From Aequorivita vitellina (GTDB lineage Bacteria > Bacteroidota > Bacteroidia > Flavobacteriales > Flavobacteriaceae), in the NCBI RefSeq assembly GCF_022008365.1, contig NZ_JAIRBA010000021.1, positions 1-64,000 of the forward strand: a DNA stretch of 64,000 nt, in the 5' to 3' direction. The translations under genes were made by a program, and so were the position numbers. Below are positions 1 through 8,984 of the stretch, in pieces; the first letter of the stretch is position 1, and each line of letters begins with the position of its first letter. The notes under the pieces are model-generated. The model saw only the letters and a program-made list of their open reading frames with translations, did no database searches and was not told the origin of the DNA.

Positions 1-1157
1 TTAGTTGACTATTCACAGGTAGAATGAGGTCGCTGCCTTCATTTAAGTAGTTGTGAATTGCTTTCAGAATTGTATTTTAGTTGACTATTCACAGGCCATT
101 GCTTTGTTAAATCTTTCTTGGCTTAGTTGTGAATTGCTTTCAGAATTGTATTTTAGTTGACTATTCACAGGTTTAGAAGTTGCATTAAATCACCCAATAC
201 TGTTGTGAATTGCTTTCAGAATTGTATTTTAGTTGACTATTCACAGGACACTTAATACCAAAAAGACAACATAAGTAGTTGTGAATTGCTTTCAGAATTG
301 TATTTTAGTTGACTATTCACAGGTGCCATCTTTATTTAATGCTTCAATTTTGTGTTGTGAATTGCTTTCAGAATTGTATTTTAGTTGACTATTCACAGGT
401 ATATTGAAGCGTTTAAAATAAGCAAAACCAGTTGTGAATTGCTTTCAGAATTGTATTTTAGTTGACTATTCACAGGAAGCTCTTTTGTTCTACTGTACCA
501 ATAATCGTTGTGAATTGCTTTCAGAATTGTAATTTAGTTGACTATTCACAGGTTTTCTAACTGTTTTCTAAAGCTGGTCTCCGTTGTGAATTGCTTTCAG
601 AATTGTAATTTAGTTGACTATTCACAGGAACTTCCCGAATTCCTTTTGCCAATCGTCGTTGTGAATTGCTTTCAGAATTGTAATTTAGTTGACTATTCAC
701 AGGCTGTAGCAACAACAACCGTACCATTTCCAAGTTGTGAATTGCTTTCAGAATTGTAATTTAGTTGACTATTCACAGGAGCCATTTTTAAGAGTTCTAC
801 TCTATCCTGTTGTGAATTGCTTTCAGAATTGTAATTTAGTTGACTATTCACAGGACTGTAGCAACAACAACCGTACCATTTCCAGTTGTGAATTGCTTTC
901 AGAATTGTAATTTAGTTGACTATTCACAGGCAAATGAAATTTTCTACACATACGCATCCGTTGTGAATTGCTTTCAGAATTGTAATTTAGTTGACTATTC
1001 ACAGGAATCTACAAATTCCCTAGTGGTTATCTTATGTTGTGAATTGCTTTCAGAATTGTAATTTAGTTGACTATTCACAGGAATAGAGGGTATATTAATC
1101 GAATTAAATAAGTTGTGAATTGCTTTCAGAATTGTAATTTAGTTGACTATTCACAGG
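1..1157 (+). CRISPR. Subtype II-C CRISPR array (5' part outside window)
   Basis: One partial repeat at the window edge and 15 full 46-bp repeats start at 50, 126, 202, 278, 354, 431, 507, 583, 658, 734, 809, 885, 960, 1036 and 1112. Repeats begin GTTGTGAATTGC and end TATTCACAGG; spacers are 29-31 bp. Repeat position 26 is T in the first six full repeats and A in the last nine. Orientation is inferred as + because the 5' half of the repeat pairs with the anti-repeat of the tracrRNA at 7216-7239 and because a strong + strand terminator follows the last repeat. The array therefore runs towards the cas genes, opposite to their direction, as in known II-C loci such as Neisseria. Two spacers (704-733 and 855-884) are the same sequence shifted by one base. 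Confidence 0.98.
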
Positions 1158-1191
1158 ATACCCGCCGTAAGTGGCTGGTATCCTGTTTTTT
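1156..1191 (+). terminator. Intrinsic terminator closing the II-C array
   Basis: The last two bases of the final repeat start a hairpin: GGATACC (1156-1162) pairs with GGTATCC (1177-1183), and inside it GCC (1164-1166) pairs with GGC (1173-1175) around a GTAAGT loop. A run of six T follows at 1186-1191. It stops + strand crRNA transcription before it runs antisense into cas2. Confidence 0.85.
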
Positions 1192-1214
1192 ATAGGTCTT
1201 GTTAGAATTGGGAA

Positions 1215-1239
1215 TGTCAGGTTGAGCGCAGTCGAAACC
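1215..1239. repeat. Short interspersed repeat-like sequence
   Basis: The stretch around GGTTGAGCGCAGTCGAAACC lies between the array terminator and the 3' end of cas2. From memory, this string recurs in intergenic regions of many Flavobacteriia genomes; only one copy was noticed here. GGTT and AACC at its ends can pair. No function is proposed. Confidence 0.35.
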
Positions 1240-1278
1240 CTTTTGGAACGCCCGTTTTCTATTCCTGTTTCTGGGTTT

Positions 1279-1629
<351 letters not shown>

Positions 1630-2544
1630 TTATACCGCACTAACTATAAATTGCGGATATAGAATCTTTCGGCTATCTCCTTTAAAACAGTCGTGTAAAC
1701 TGTTAGTGGTTCTACTCACGGCATTCATCAACGGGCTCCATTTGTCGTCAATAAACACATCGAGTGCGGGAATTGTTAAAAGCTGTGATTTTATTGCAGT
1801 AGTAAGCTCCTCGATGTTTGCACCCGTTTCTAAAATTTCATAAACAACAGCATCCACATAAATGCGGTATGGCTCCATAATATCATCGGCCAAACAAAAG
1901 GCGTTGTATTTATTGCGATGGAAAATGCCCACCGATGGGAGCATACCACTACTTATTAATGCTCTTGCCACTACGGCCCTTAAAATGGCGTAACCGTAGT
2001 TCAATAAATTGTTAGGCGCGATGCCTTTCTGGTTTCGACTGAATCCGGATACCAAATCGCTATAAATATTCTGAAAATAATATGCCGCGGCATAAGCTTC
2101 GTGATTATCGCCATCGCCACTTTTTACTTGGGTTGCCCATCGTTTTAATTTTAATTCGTTTTTATCCCTGCCTTTCAAATGCGCAGCTTGGTTCTCAATT
2201 TTGGCCTGTACGGTCTGTTGCCACAGATTTTTCTTTAACGGCTGGCTTGCGTCCAGCTGATAGCGAATACGCTCCGTTTGCTCAGTATGGCCTACAAGAG
2301 GTTGCAAGAGCGAGCAGGGGAGGTGTTGTTTGTCGCAAGTTATTACAGCAGTTTTGTTTTGCACCAGTTTCATCAACAATCCATTAGTAATGGTAATCTG
2401 CGGATCTTCCAAAACAATATAGCCTAAATCCTCTATGGGGACGGTGGCTTCCTTCTTTTCATCATTAGGGAAATTTACCACTAACTGTTCATTTTTTGTG
2501 CTGAGGTAGGCGGGATTGCCGAAAAAGAGGGTGCGTTTTATCAT
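1630..2544 (-). CDS. cas1: CRISPR-associated endonuclease Cas1 (subtype II-C)
   Basis: The 304-residue integrase subunit of the spacer acquisition complex. The N-terminal beta domain (about 1-90) is followed by the helical catalytic domain. The metal ligands are visible: Glu149 in DNHEAYAAAYYF, His209 in GIFHRNKYN and the Asp220-Asp221/Glu224 cluster in LADDIMEPYR. Its ATG overlaps the cas9 stop as ATGA, so translation is coupled to cas9. Length and motifs fit the II-C branch and differ clearly from the second Cas1 at 18545-19537. It should integrate about 30-bp spacers into the array at 1-1157. Confidence 0.97.
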   Translation of the reverse strand: MIKRTLFFGNPAYLSTKNEQLVVNFPNDEKKEATVPIEDLGYIVLEDPQITITNGLLMKLVQNKTAVITCDKQHLPCSLLQPLVGHTEQTERIRYQLDASQPLKKNLWQQTVQAKIENQAAHLKGRDKNELKLKRWATQVKSGDGDNHEAYAAAYYFQNIYSDLVSGFSRNQKGIAPNNLLNYGYAILRAVVARALISSGMLPSVGIFHRNKYNAFCLADDIMEPYRIYVDAVVYEILETGANIEELTTAIKSQLLTIPALDVFIDDKWSPLMNAVSRTTNSLHDCFKGDSRKILYPQFIVSAV

Positions 2545-5500
2545 TTAATTATTTGTTCAATTTTCCCTAAGCGATTTACAGTAAGTTTCCAGCATCTTTC
2601 CTTAACCATATTGCCCTCTATGTCTCTTTCTATTTTATTAAGAGCTGAAAACTCTCTTTTGTTCCAAATTGTTTTGGATATTTCATGTTTTATAAAGAAA
2701 CACTGATTACCCGAGGAACTTACCATTTTATAAATTTTATTTAGTTGGCTACTTGAAAGGTTTTTCCCATAAGAGCCAGATTCATGTATCTCCTCGTCAG
2801 TTGGTACATAAACCAAATCATCTGGGGAAAGAGAGAATAAAAATTGTCCCAATTCTGGTTTAATCGGTATTTCTGTTCGTACTTCTTTTGGTAAGTGCAA
2901 CCTTTGTTTTTGGTGTTCCACCACCTCATTTAAAGGTATGGTCTCATAATTTCTTTTTTGTTTTTCCTCATCCCAATAAACGGCAAAAAACAGATTGGTG
3001 CCTTTTGCGGCTTCCACATATTTGTCTTTCTTATTGCCCGTTTCTCCCAGTTTGAATTTATTGCCGACCTCCGATAGCCTGACTTTATAAATTGGTTGAT
3101 GGGGCTTTCCGTTGTTCAAGGTCTGGATGTTCTTGTTCATCGCAAAAACTCCTTCAGGTGAAAAGGCAAGATCAAAGCTTTCATTCCCCTTCTCATCTTT
3201 ATAATTTGCAAGATGTCTCTCCAAAATTCTCTGGATGCTGAGATCTGTAATGCTTACCAATTGCTTTCGGCTGGAAATGGATGTTACATATCTCCGAACC
3301 GCATCTGCTTCAATATATTCATACATCAATACTTTCGAAACTACTTCCTCATTAATTTTAATTGGAAAAGCCTTGAAGTGTTTTTTAAGATCCTTGATGT
3401 TGTCATTGTAAAAGAGTGCCTTGGGGCGAACAATAGATTTTACTTTTTTGTCAGCGATCATCTCCCAGTCCATCAGGGCTCGGTTTAAGGCAACCTCACC
3501 TTTAATTCTTTTTAACTTGGACTTGCTATAAACAGTTTCTTTGTGCATGGGTTTACGCACGGTACGCATATCTCCTTTTGTTTGCGGCACCATTTTCTTT
3601 TTGAATATTCCCTCGCCATCTTCCACCCATTTTTGATACTTATTATTGGTCTTGGTGAGGACTCTTTTATTTTGTTTAAAACTGACCACTATATTTTCTA
3701 ATTTTTCTTGAGCTTCCGAGGCAAATCCTTTCCAAGGTTTTTTATATGACTTTGCAACTTTATATTTTGTGCCATCTTTTCGAACCATTTCTTTGGTATG
3801 TCGCAGTTTTTCAACTAAACTATAGTTCTTTCTTTTCGTATTTAATGATGTTATATAATTTGTATGATCCTTGGTTATACATGCAACTACAAGAGCATCC
3901 AATGCATGGTGTCTGTGGTCAATCCGTTTAGAGCTGAATCCTGACTTTAAGTCCTCTGGCACGGTAAGTCTATAAATGTTTCCGTCCTGAAAACCGAAAT
4001 CATTTGTGTTCGTAATTTTGTTCAAACGCTTAAAGCGAGGAGCTATTAAATCATTCCATTTGTCATTGAGTCCCCAGTCCTGTCTCAACTTTGCCGTTAT
4101 GGCACCAACAACTGGCACAAGTTTCTTGGCGGTAGATTCCTGTTCATTCTCTTCGCGCACAATATTGCTCAACAGGCTTTTGATTAATTTACTGATGTAT
4201 CTACTATCATTTAATTGTCTTTCTGTAAAAGAATCTGGAATTTCTTCGCTTAAAAGTTTTTTGAGCTTTGAACGGCTTTTTGAAAAATATTGCTCACAAT
4301 GAGCTTGATACTCTTCAAGAGTTAATAAAGAAGTGCTTCCGTTAAAAGATAGTTCTGGCACAAGGCTTCCACCCTGATTTTTGATAAATTCAAATGCGGT
4401 TTGGTTGCCTTTGTAGGGGTGGGGGTTTATGGCACTCTCACAAATTATTTTGTTGCTTAATGAATTATCAAAATAGCGAGATTGGGGAATAATGTGTTCA
4501 ATTTCGTATTCTGTGGTAAATAGTTTTGATAGGGGTATAATTTTTCCGGTATAGGGAGAAACGTATCCCTGCTCCAGCCATAATCTGTATTTTTGGATTT
4601 CATTTTTGGAAGGGCTGTTTTTTCTTCTTATACTGTCAATATCTTCCAATGAGATATTCTGATATTTTTCAGGAGAATTATCATAAACACCTTCTTCATA
4701 AATCTTTAATATCTCCTGCTGCGAAGGAGAATATGATTTTGCGTCTTTATTGCCCGCATCATATATTTCTCGTAGGAGATGGCGCATTCGCTCGTTAGTG
4801 GTCTCTCTTTCGATATTGAGTGAAGATAACTTCTTACGTGATGCTTTATCCATTTTCATCTCCCGGCCCAGTTCAACATGGATTTCATCAAAAAAATCGA
4901 AATCACCATTCCCATATTCTTCCCAGATTGTTTTTACCATCCGCAAGGTCTCTAAAACCACCTGCTCTACAATTGGGTTTCGCAAACTGTGTTGTTTGAA
5001 ATCCTTTAAAAAGTTTTCAATATCTTTGGGAGAACGCCAAGGGGTTAACTCTTTTATTTCCGAAAAACGGTTGTAAACTGCATAACTCGCTTGATACGTG
5101 TTGAGACCGCTATATGGATTTATTGTATTTGAAAAGCTTCTTAGTAACCGCAATGGAACATCATCATCACTAACGTTTTCAAGGGGAATATTGTTACTTT
5201 TTGCATCATCAATTCTTGTAATAATCTGTTGTATTCGATCTTTGGTTTTTTCGTCAATCTTATTTTCAACCCAATATTTTCCCATCCGCATTAATGGCAA
5301 TAGTTTTTTGAGTGCTTTTTGTGAATAGGCACCGTAATCATTTGCAAAAGGAGGGAAACTTTTGAAAGCTTCGACAAAAACATCCTCATTGAGATTGTTT
5401 TTTTGTGCAAATGTTTTTAAAGCTTTTTTATATTCTTGTGGCTCCTTAACCGAATAAATAATATGCCAAAGATTAAGCTCCATCCGTTTAGAAAGAATTT

Positions 5501-7109
5501 CTTCCCTATCCACATTCTCCAAGTATGAGAGCCGGGAAACAATTTGGGATCTAGTTTCAAACGTGGGATAGGTCTTGTCCTCAGGGTAGTTCCATCGAAA
5601 TTTTTTTAGGTTTAACCCAAAATATTTCAGTAAGACTTTTTGGTCAACTTCCTTTCTATGTGCCAAATAATCAAATAGTTTTACATAATCTTCCTGGTTC
5701 TTTACAATAGTATCCGTAATGGGATGGTTAAGGGTTGGTTTCCCTTTAATATTCACTTCTCTTTCATAGATACTCAGGTTTTGTATAAATTGCCACAATC
5801 GAAATTCTTGGAATAATGGATGTGATTTGGGTATGCATTTAAGTTCCTGTTCCTCTATTTTTCCTTCCTTGTTTCTATAGAATCGTGATTCAAATGGGCA
5901 ATTGGCAATAGAGGATTTTTTGCTTTTGAGAGGCCGCTGATAAAAAATAAGATCATCTAAAAATAAATAAATAAAATCTTCATTGGCAATTTTAGATCGG
6001 TGCGCTTCATTTCGCGGATAGAGTTCCGTTATGCACGCTTGATAAATATCAGTATTTTGTAACTCCCGATGATGCTTTTTTTGTTCCTCAAGGATCTGCC
6101 TAAGTTCATTCTTGTAAAATTCTCTTTCGATAGTACGAATTAGCTTACCTCGAATTTTCTGATTCGGAACTTTCAATAAAGTATCATAAATATAACAACC
6201 TACGGTTTTATGGGCCTGTTCCAAATCTTGCTCTGTTTTCTTCTTTATGGCAATCCAATCGGCTTCGGAATTTACAGCCTTAAATGATTTTTTTATTTCA
6301 CCCTGCTTATCGCGTTTTGGGTTTCCTTCATTATCTAATGTGGTTGTAACGATGAATTCTTTTATAGTTCCTATCCAGTCCGATAAGGATTCCTTACTTT
6401 GTCTCCTGTAGATCAGACCATTTTCCAAATGTACATTATACCAGATTCCTCTTGCATTTTTATCGGCTGTTGCTTCAACGTTTATCACTTTTAAGGCGTA
6501 ATATTCCTCAAACTTCTTTGTGGATGTTTCATCTATTTCATCTCCCCTTAATTGGTAATACCCTCTTTTCTGATTGAAATTAAGAAGTATCCAAGCCAGT
6601 TCTTCTTTAGTTATTGGTTGGGTAAGTGCTTTTTTTCTTAAATAATATATTGTCCAGTCATAAGGAATTTTTTCGATACCTTGCTCTTGAAAGTCACTCA
6701 CCATTTCATCGAAACTTTTTTTGAAAATAAACTCGAACCTTCCATTTTCGATTTCCTTATAATTTAATTTTGGTTCTTTATCTTCTTTAAATTGTCCAAA
6801 TCTTGTACTGAAATCAATGCCCTTTTTGTAGTGCTCAGGAAGAAACCCTAAAATATTTAGCACTCTGTGCAAACGATCCCTTCTTAAATTCCTGCGTTCA
6901 TATAGCCTACGAACACCCCTGTAATGAGTGCGTTCTGCAGTTTGGGAGACTGTTTTTCCACTATCAAATTTTCCCATTAATTCTTGACTCATAGGGATTA
7001 TCCTGCTCCCGAGGTCAATTATGTTTCCTTCTTTTTTGTCAAAATCCTGTTCTATAAGTGCCCATCCAATAGAGTTCGTCCCCAAATCCAATCCTAAAAT
7101 TTGTTTCAT
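2541..7109 (-). CDS. cas9: CRISPR-associated endonuclease Cas9 (subtype II-C)
   Basis: A 1522-residue RNA-guided DNA endonuclease. RuvC-I is at the N-terminus (LGLDLGTNSIGWA, Asp8), followed by an arginine-rich bridge helix (about 60-82, with RGVRRLYERRNLRRDR). RuvC-II is EIHVELGRE with Glu746, the HNH nuclease is EYEIEHIIPQS with His872 and a later LSNK Asn, and RuvC-III is HHALDALVVA with His1068 and Asp1071. All catalytic residues are present, so it should cut both strands. The protein is long for II-C (commonly about 1000-1100) but matches the large Cas9 branch of Bacteroidota. It is the first gene of cas9-cas1-cas2, and a divergent tracrRNA lies upstream. The C-terminal 350 residues should form the wedge and PAM-interacting part; the PAM cannot be predicted here. 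Confidence 0.98.
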   Translation of the reverse strand: MKQILGLDLGTNSIGWALIEQDFDKKEGNIIDLGSRIIPMSQELMGKFDSGKTVSQTAERTHYRGVRRLYERRNLRRDRLHRVLNILGFLPEHYKKGIDFSTRFGQFKEDKEPKLNYKEIENGRFEFIFKKSFDEMVSDFQEQGIEKIPYDWTIYYLRKKALTQPITKEELAWILLNFNQKRGYYQLRGDEIDETSTKKFEEYYALKVINVEATADKNARGIWYNVHLENGLIYRRQSKESLSDWIGTIKEFIVTTTLDNEGNPKRDKQGEIKKSFKAVNSEADWIAIKKKTEQDLEQAHKTVGCYIYDTLLKVPNQKIRGKLIRTIEREFYKNELRQILEEQKKHHRELQNTDIYQACITELYPRNEAHRSKIANEDFIYLFLDDLIFYQRPLKSKKSSIANCPFESRFYRNKEGKIEEQELKCIPKSHPLFQEFRLWQFIQNLSIYEREVNIKGKPTLNHPITDTIVKNQEDYVKLFDYLAHRKEVDQKVLLKYFGLNLKKFRWNYPEDKTYPTFETRSQIVSRLSYLENVDREEILSKRMELNLWHIIYSVKEPQEYKKALKTFAQKNNLNEDVFVEAFKSFPPFANDYGAYSQKALKKLLPLMRMGKYWVENKIDEKTKDRIQQIITRIDDAKSNNIPLENVSDDDVPLRLLRSFSNTINPYSGLNTYQASYAVYNRFSEIKELTPWRSPKDIENFLKDFKQHSLRNPIVEQVVLETLRMVKTIWEEYGNGDFDFFDEIHVELGREMKMDKASRKKLSSLNIERETTNERMRHLLREIYDAGNKDAKSYSPSQQEILKIYEEGVYDNSPEKYQNISLEDIDSIRRKNSPSKNEIQKYRLWLEQGYVSPYTGKIIPLSKLFTTEYEIEHIIPQSRYFDNSLSNKIICESAINPHPYKGNQTAFEFIKNQGGSLVPELSFNGSTSLLTLEEYQAHCEQYFSKSRSKLKKLLSEEIPDSFTERQLNDSRYISKLIKSLLSNIVREENEQESTAKKLVPVVGAITAKLRQDWGLNDKWNDLIAPRFKRLNKITNTNDFGFQDGNIYRLTVPEDLKSGFSSKRIDHRHHALDALVVACITKDHTNYITSLNTKRKNYSLVEKLRHTKEMVRKDGTKYKVAKSYKKPWKGFASEAQEKLENIVVSFKQNKRVLTKTNNKYQKWVEDGEGIFKKKMVPQTKGDMRTVRKPMHKETVYSKSKLKRIKGEVALNRALMDWEMIADKKVKSIVRPKALFYNDNIKDLKKHFKAFPIKINEEVVSKVLMYEYIEADAVRRYVTSISSRKQLVSITDLSIQRILERHLANYKDEKGNESFDLAFSPEGVFAMNKNIQTLNNGKPHQPIYKVRLSEVGNKFKLGETGNKKDKYVEAAKGTNLFFAVYWDEEKQKRNYETIPLNEVVEHQKQRLHLPKEVRTEIPIKPELGQFLFSLSPDDLVYVPTDEEIHESGSYGKNLSSSQLNKIYKMVSSSGNQCFFIKHEISKTIWNKREFSALNKIERDIEGNMVKERCWKLTVNRLGKIEQIIK

Positions 7110-7162
7110 AATTTTATTACTTTAATAGATAAACCTTAAAAATATTAAAAACAATTCTTTAT

Positions 7163-7184
7163 TCTTTACGGTTTTCCGTAAAGA
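7163..7184. promoter_or_regulatory. Perfect 9-bp palindrome between cas9 and tracrRNA
   Basis: TCTTTACGG and CCGTAAAGA flank a TTTT loop. The element sits in the 105-bp space between the divergently read cas9 start and the tracrRNA. It could be an operator for both promoters or a hairpin in the cas9 leader; no terminator role is needed here. The function is inferred from position only. Confidence 0.5.
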
Positions 7185-7203
7185 CCTTTAAATATTTTTT
7201 TAA

Positions 7204-7211
7204 TATCTTTG
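7204..7211 (+). promoter_or_regulatory. tracrRNA -7 box
   Basis: TATCTTTG fits the Bacteroidota -7 consensus TAnnTTTG exactly. If its last G is at about -4, transcription would start at 7215-7216, which is the first base of the anti-repeat. No good TTTG -33 box is seen 19 bp upstream. Confidence 0.6.
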
Positions 7212-7214
7212 ATT

Positions 7215-7302
7215 CACAATTCTAAAAGCAATTCACAATAAGGATTATTCCGTTGTGAAAACATTTAAGGCGGTACATTAATTTGTGTCGCCTTCCTTTT
7301 TT
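7215..7302 (+). ncRNA. tracrRNA of the II-C system
   Basis: Bases 7216-7239 are the anti-repeat. They pair with bases 1-24 of the + strand CRISPR repeat over 23 of 24 positions, including one G-U pair, with a single C/A mismatch at repeat position 16. The tail (7240-7266) has a small GGA/TCC hairpin, and a terminator stem ends the RNA at 7302. The RNA of about 88 nt guides processing of crRNA and loading of Cas9. It is divergent from cas9. The predicted start coincides with the anti-repeat, which supports the call. Confidence 0.9.
7267..7302 (+). terminator. Terminator hairpin of the tracrRNA
   Basis: AAGGCGGTACA (7267-7277) pairs with TGTGTCGCCTT (7284-7294) over 11 bp, including two G-U pairs, around a six-base loop. 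CC and six T follow. The hairpin also forms the last structural element of the tracrRNA. Confidence 0.9.
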
Positions 7303-7503
7303 AAATATTTCTCGAACTCCATAATCTAAAACGCCTTCGCAATCAAACCGATAGGATAGTAGTGCGTTTTTGAAGTTTAGCCACAATGATCGTAGTTTAT
7401 TGCAAAATGCTTTTGACCAAAACAAAAGACCTTTACAACGAAGCAATTCCCGCATCCTATTTCCCACAGCAAAGCGAGTCCTATTTTCAGCAGAGAAGCG
7501 AAT

Positions 7504-8157
7504 CTAACCGCCTTTCCCAATCCTACTATAATCTAAATCCAGAATAATTCTCCCCTTCTTTTCATCCTCTTCCCGCATCTTTTTACGATCTACTTTCACA
7601 TCCTTTCCTGCAAAATTTAAGGGGATACGGATTTTTTCAATTTCGAAGGAAATAGTAAGATTACTAGGCAAAACGGCTTTATTATCCGGATATACTAATT
7701 TTAAAGCATAGGTACCGTCTTTTTTGGTATTGATCTCTGCCCAAACAATCCGCAGGTTTTTTGTGTCTATGTGAAGTGTTGCCAAACTAAAATCCGCCTT
7801 CTCGCTAGTAGGAAGTATGGAAACGGCGCGTAAATTAGCTTTATTAGAAATCTCACCCCTATCTACAGTAATAAAAGGATGTTCAAACAATTCCCGAAAC
7901 GAAAGATCTAAACCGCGTTTGGGAATAAGTGTAAAGTCTTCGGAAGTAATAACAATGGGCTCTCCTTTTGTAAAAACCGCCGCAGCTTCCTTATCGGGCA
8001 TTTGAATAAAAGATATGTCGGCATGCAATTTTATAGTCGCCGAAAAGCCTTCAATACTGTCTAGCCTTGATTTAACTTTTAACACATCTTCTTCGGCAGT
8101 TTGAGCTGTGGCTGTAAAGACTGTAAAAATTGCGACTATTATAAATAGTTGTTTCAT
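7504..8157 (-). CDS. Periplasmic LolA-like lipoprotein carrier-type protein
   Basis: 217 residues with a signal peptide (KQLFIIVAIFTVFTATAQ, cleavage near 19) and then a largely beta-strand body. The order (short helix with the DVLKVKSRLDSIEGFSA start, then paired strands and a late NLTISFEIEKIRIPLNF strand) resembles the half-barrel fold of LolA and LolB. It is the last gene of a four-gene - strand operon with an ABC-2 permease and ATPase; its ATG overlaps the permease stop as ATGA. A role in moving or sensing a lipophilic substrate at the envelope is inferred from this context only. No catalytic motif is seen. It could instead be a substrate-binding accessory protein unrelated to Lol. Confidence 0.5.
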   Translation of the reverse strand: MKQLFIIVAIFTVFTATAQTAEEDVLKVKSRLDSIEGFSATIKLHADISFIQMPDKEAAAVFTKGEPIVITSEDFTLIPKRGLDLSFRELFEHPFITVDRGEISNKANLRAVSILPTSEKADFSLATLHIDTKNLRIVWAEINTKKDGTYALKLVYPDNKAVLPSNLTISFEIEKIRIPLNFAGKDVKVDRKKMREEDEKKGRIILDLDYSRIGKGG

Positions 8158-8984
8158 GCGGTATCGTTTTTTTGAAATACAAAAAGCCCTATTCCTATGG
8201 TAAGTAAGGTATAGAAAAGCAATAATGCCGAATTAATAAGAATTAGCGGCCAATCGATTTTAAAAGTGAAAAAATGTTGCCAGGTATTATTCAATTTAAA
8301 ATACACAATTTGGTTTAAGAAATCGTTCGGCAGGTCAATCTTCAACAAGAGTGTAGAGATAATTAAAAATAAAGCTGCAACGATTAATGTTTTAAAACTC
8401 TCTTTAAAAAGCACCGCCAAGGTTAAGCTCACCACCGAAAAGAAAACCAACGATAGCGCTCCCACCAAAAACGCATAACCCAACCGTAGAAAAGCATCCT
8501 CGTGCTGAAAGAATGAAAGACCATCGCTGTAAACTACCAAATCTCCCGTGCCGAAGATAGCATACGAAAATACAAATGAAGTGATGGCCAGAAAAAGCAC
8601 TAAAACTACCGTAAAAAGGATGGCAGTAATATACTTTGCCAATAGATATTTCCACTTTACGATTGGCTGCATAAGCACAGTTTGCAGGGTTTTATCTTCG
8701 TATTCGGTGGTGAACATACCCGAAACTATAATCATACATAACAATGGCACGTGAAACCAAAAAGAGTTGAGAATAAAATAAATAACCAAGTTGCCGTTGA
8801 GTAAATTTCCTTCAAAATAAAAAGTGTCCTTTAAATTCGCCAAGACAATATCTAAAATTTCTGCACCTTGATAATAACCACTTACCATTACTACCGTTTC
8901 AATAAAAAGCAGCGCTAAAATTGCGTAGTAAGTGCGACTTTGTTTGCACAACTTGTAGATTTCTAAATACACCAGTTGCATCAT
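8154..8984 (-). CDS. ABC-2 type transporter permease
   Basis: 276 residues with about six predicted membrane spans (near 20-38, 65-88, 110-138, 165-190, 197-212 and 250-270). The segment FTTEYEDKTLQTVL before the second span pair is the usual conserved stretch of ABC-2 permeases in the NosY/BcrB style. It pairs with the ATPase encoded just upstream; the start overlaps the ATPase stop. The complex probably exports a lipid, peptide or antibiotic-like compound, but the substrate cannot be told from the sequence. Confidence 0.88.
   Translation of the reverse strand: MMQLVYLEIYKLCKQSRTYYAILALLFIETVVMVSGYYQGAEILDIVLANLKDTFYFEGNLLNGNLVIYFILNSFWFHVPLLCMIIVSGMFTTEYEDKTLQTVLMQPIVKWKYLLAKYITAILFTVVLVLFLAITSFVFSYAIFGTGDLVVYSDGLSFFQHEDAFLRLGYAFLVGALSLVFFSVVSLTLAVLFKESFKTLIVAALFLIISTLLLKIDLPNDFLNQIVYFKLNNTWQHFFTFKIDWPLILINSALLLFYTLLTIGIGLFVFQKNDTA

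Noticed and set aside
538-1061. Two 73-codon + strand frames across the II-C array
   Set aside because: They are translations of repeats and spacers and repeat the same peptide in each copy; no gene signals.
7222-7467. 81-codon - strand frame downstream of the tracrRNA region
   Set aside because: Overlaps the tracrRNA and its terminator in antisense; no family, and cysteine-rich, basic composition as expected for chance translation.
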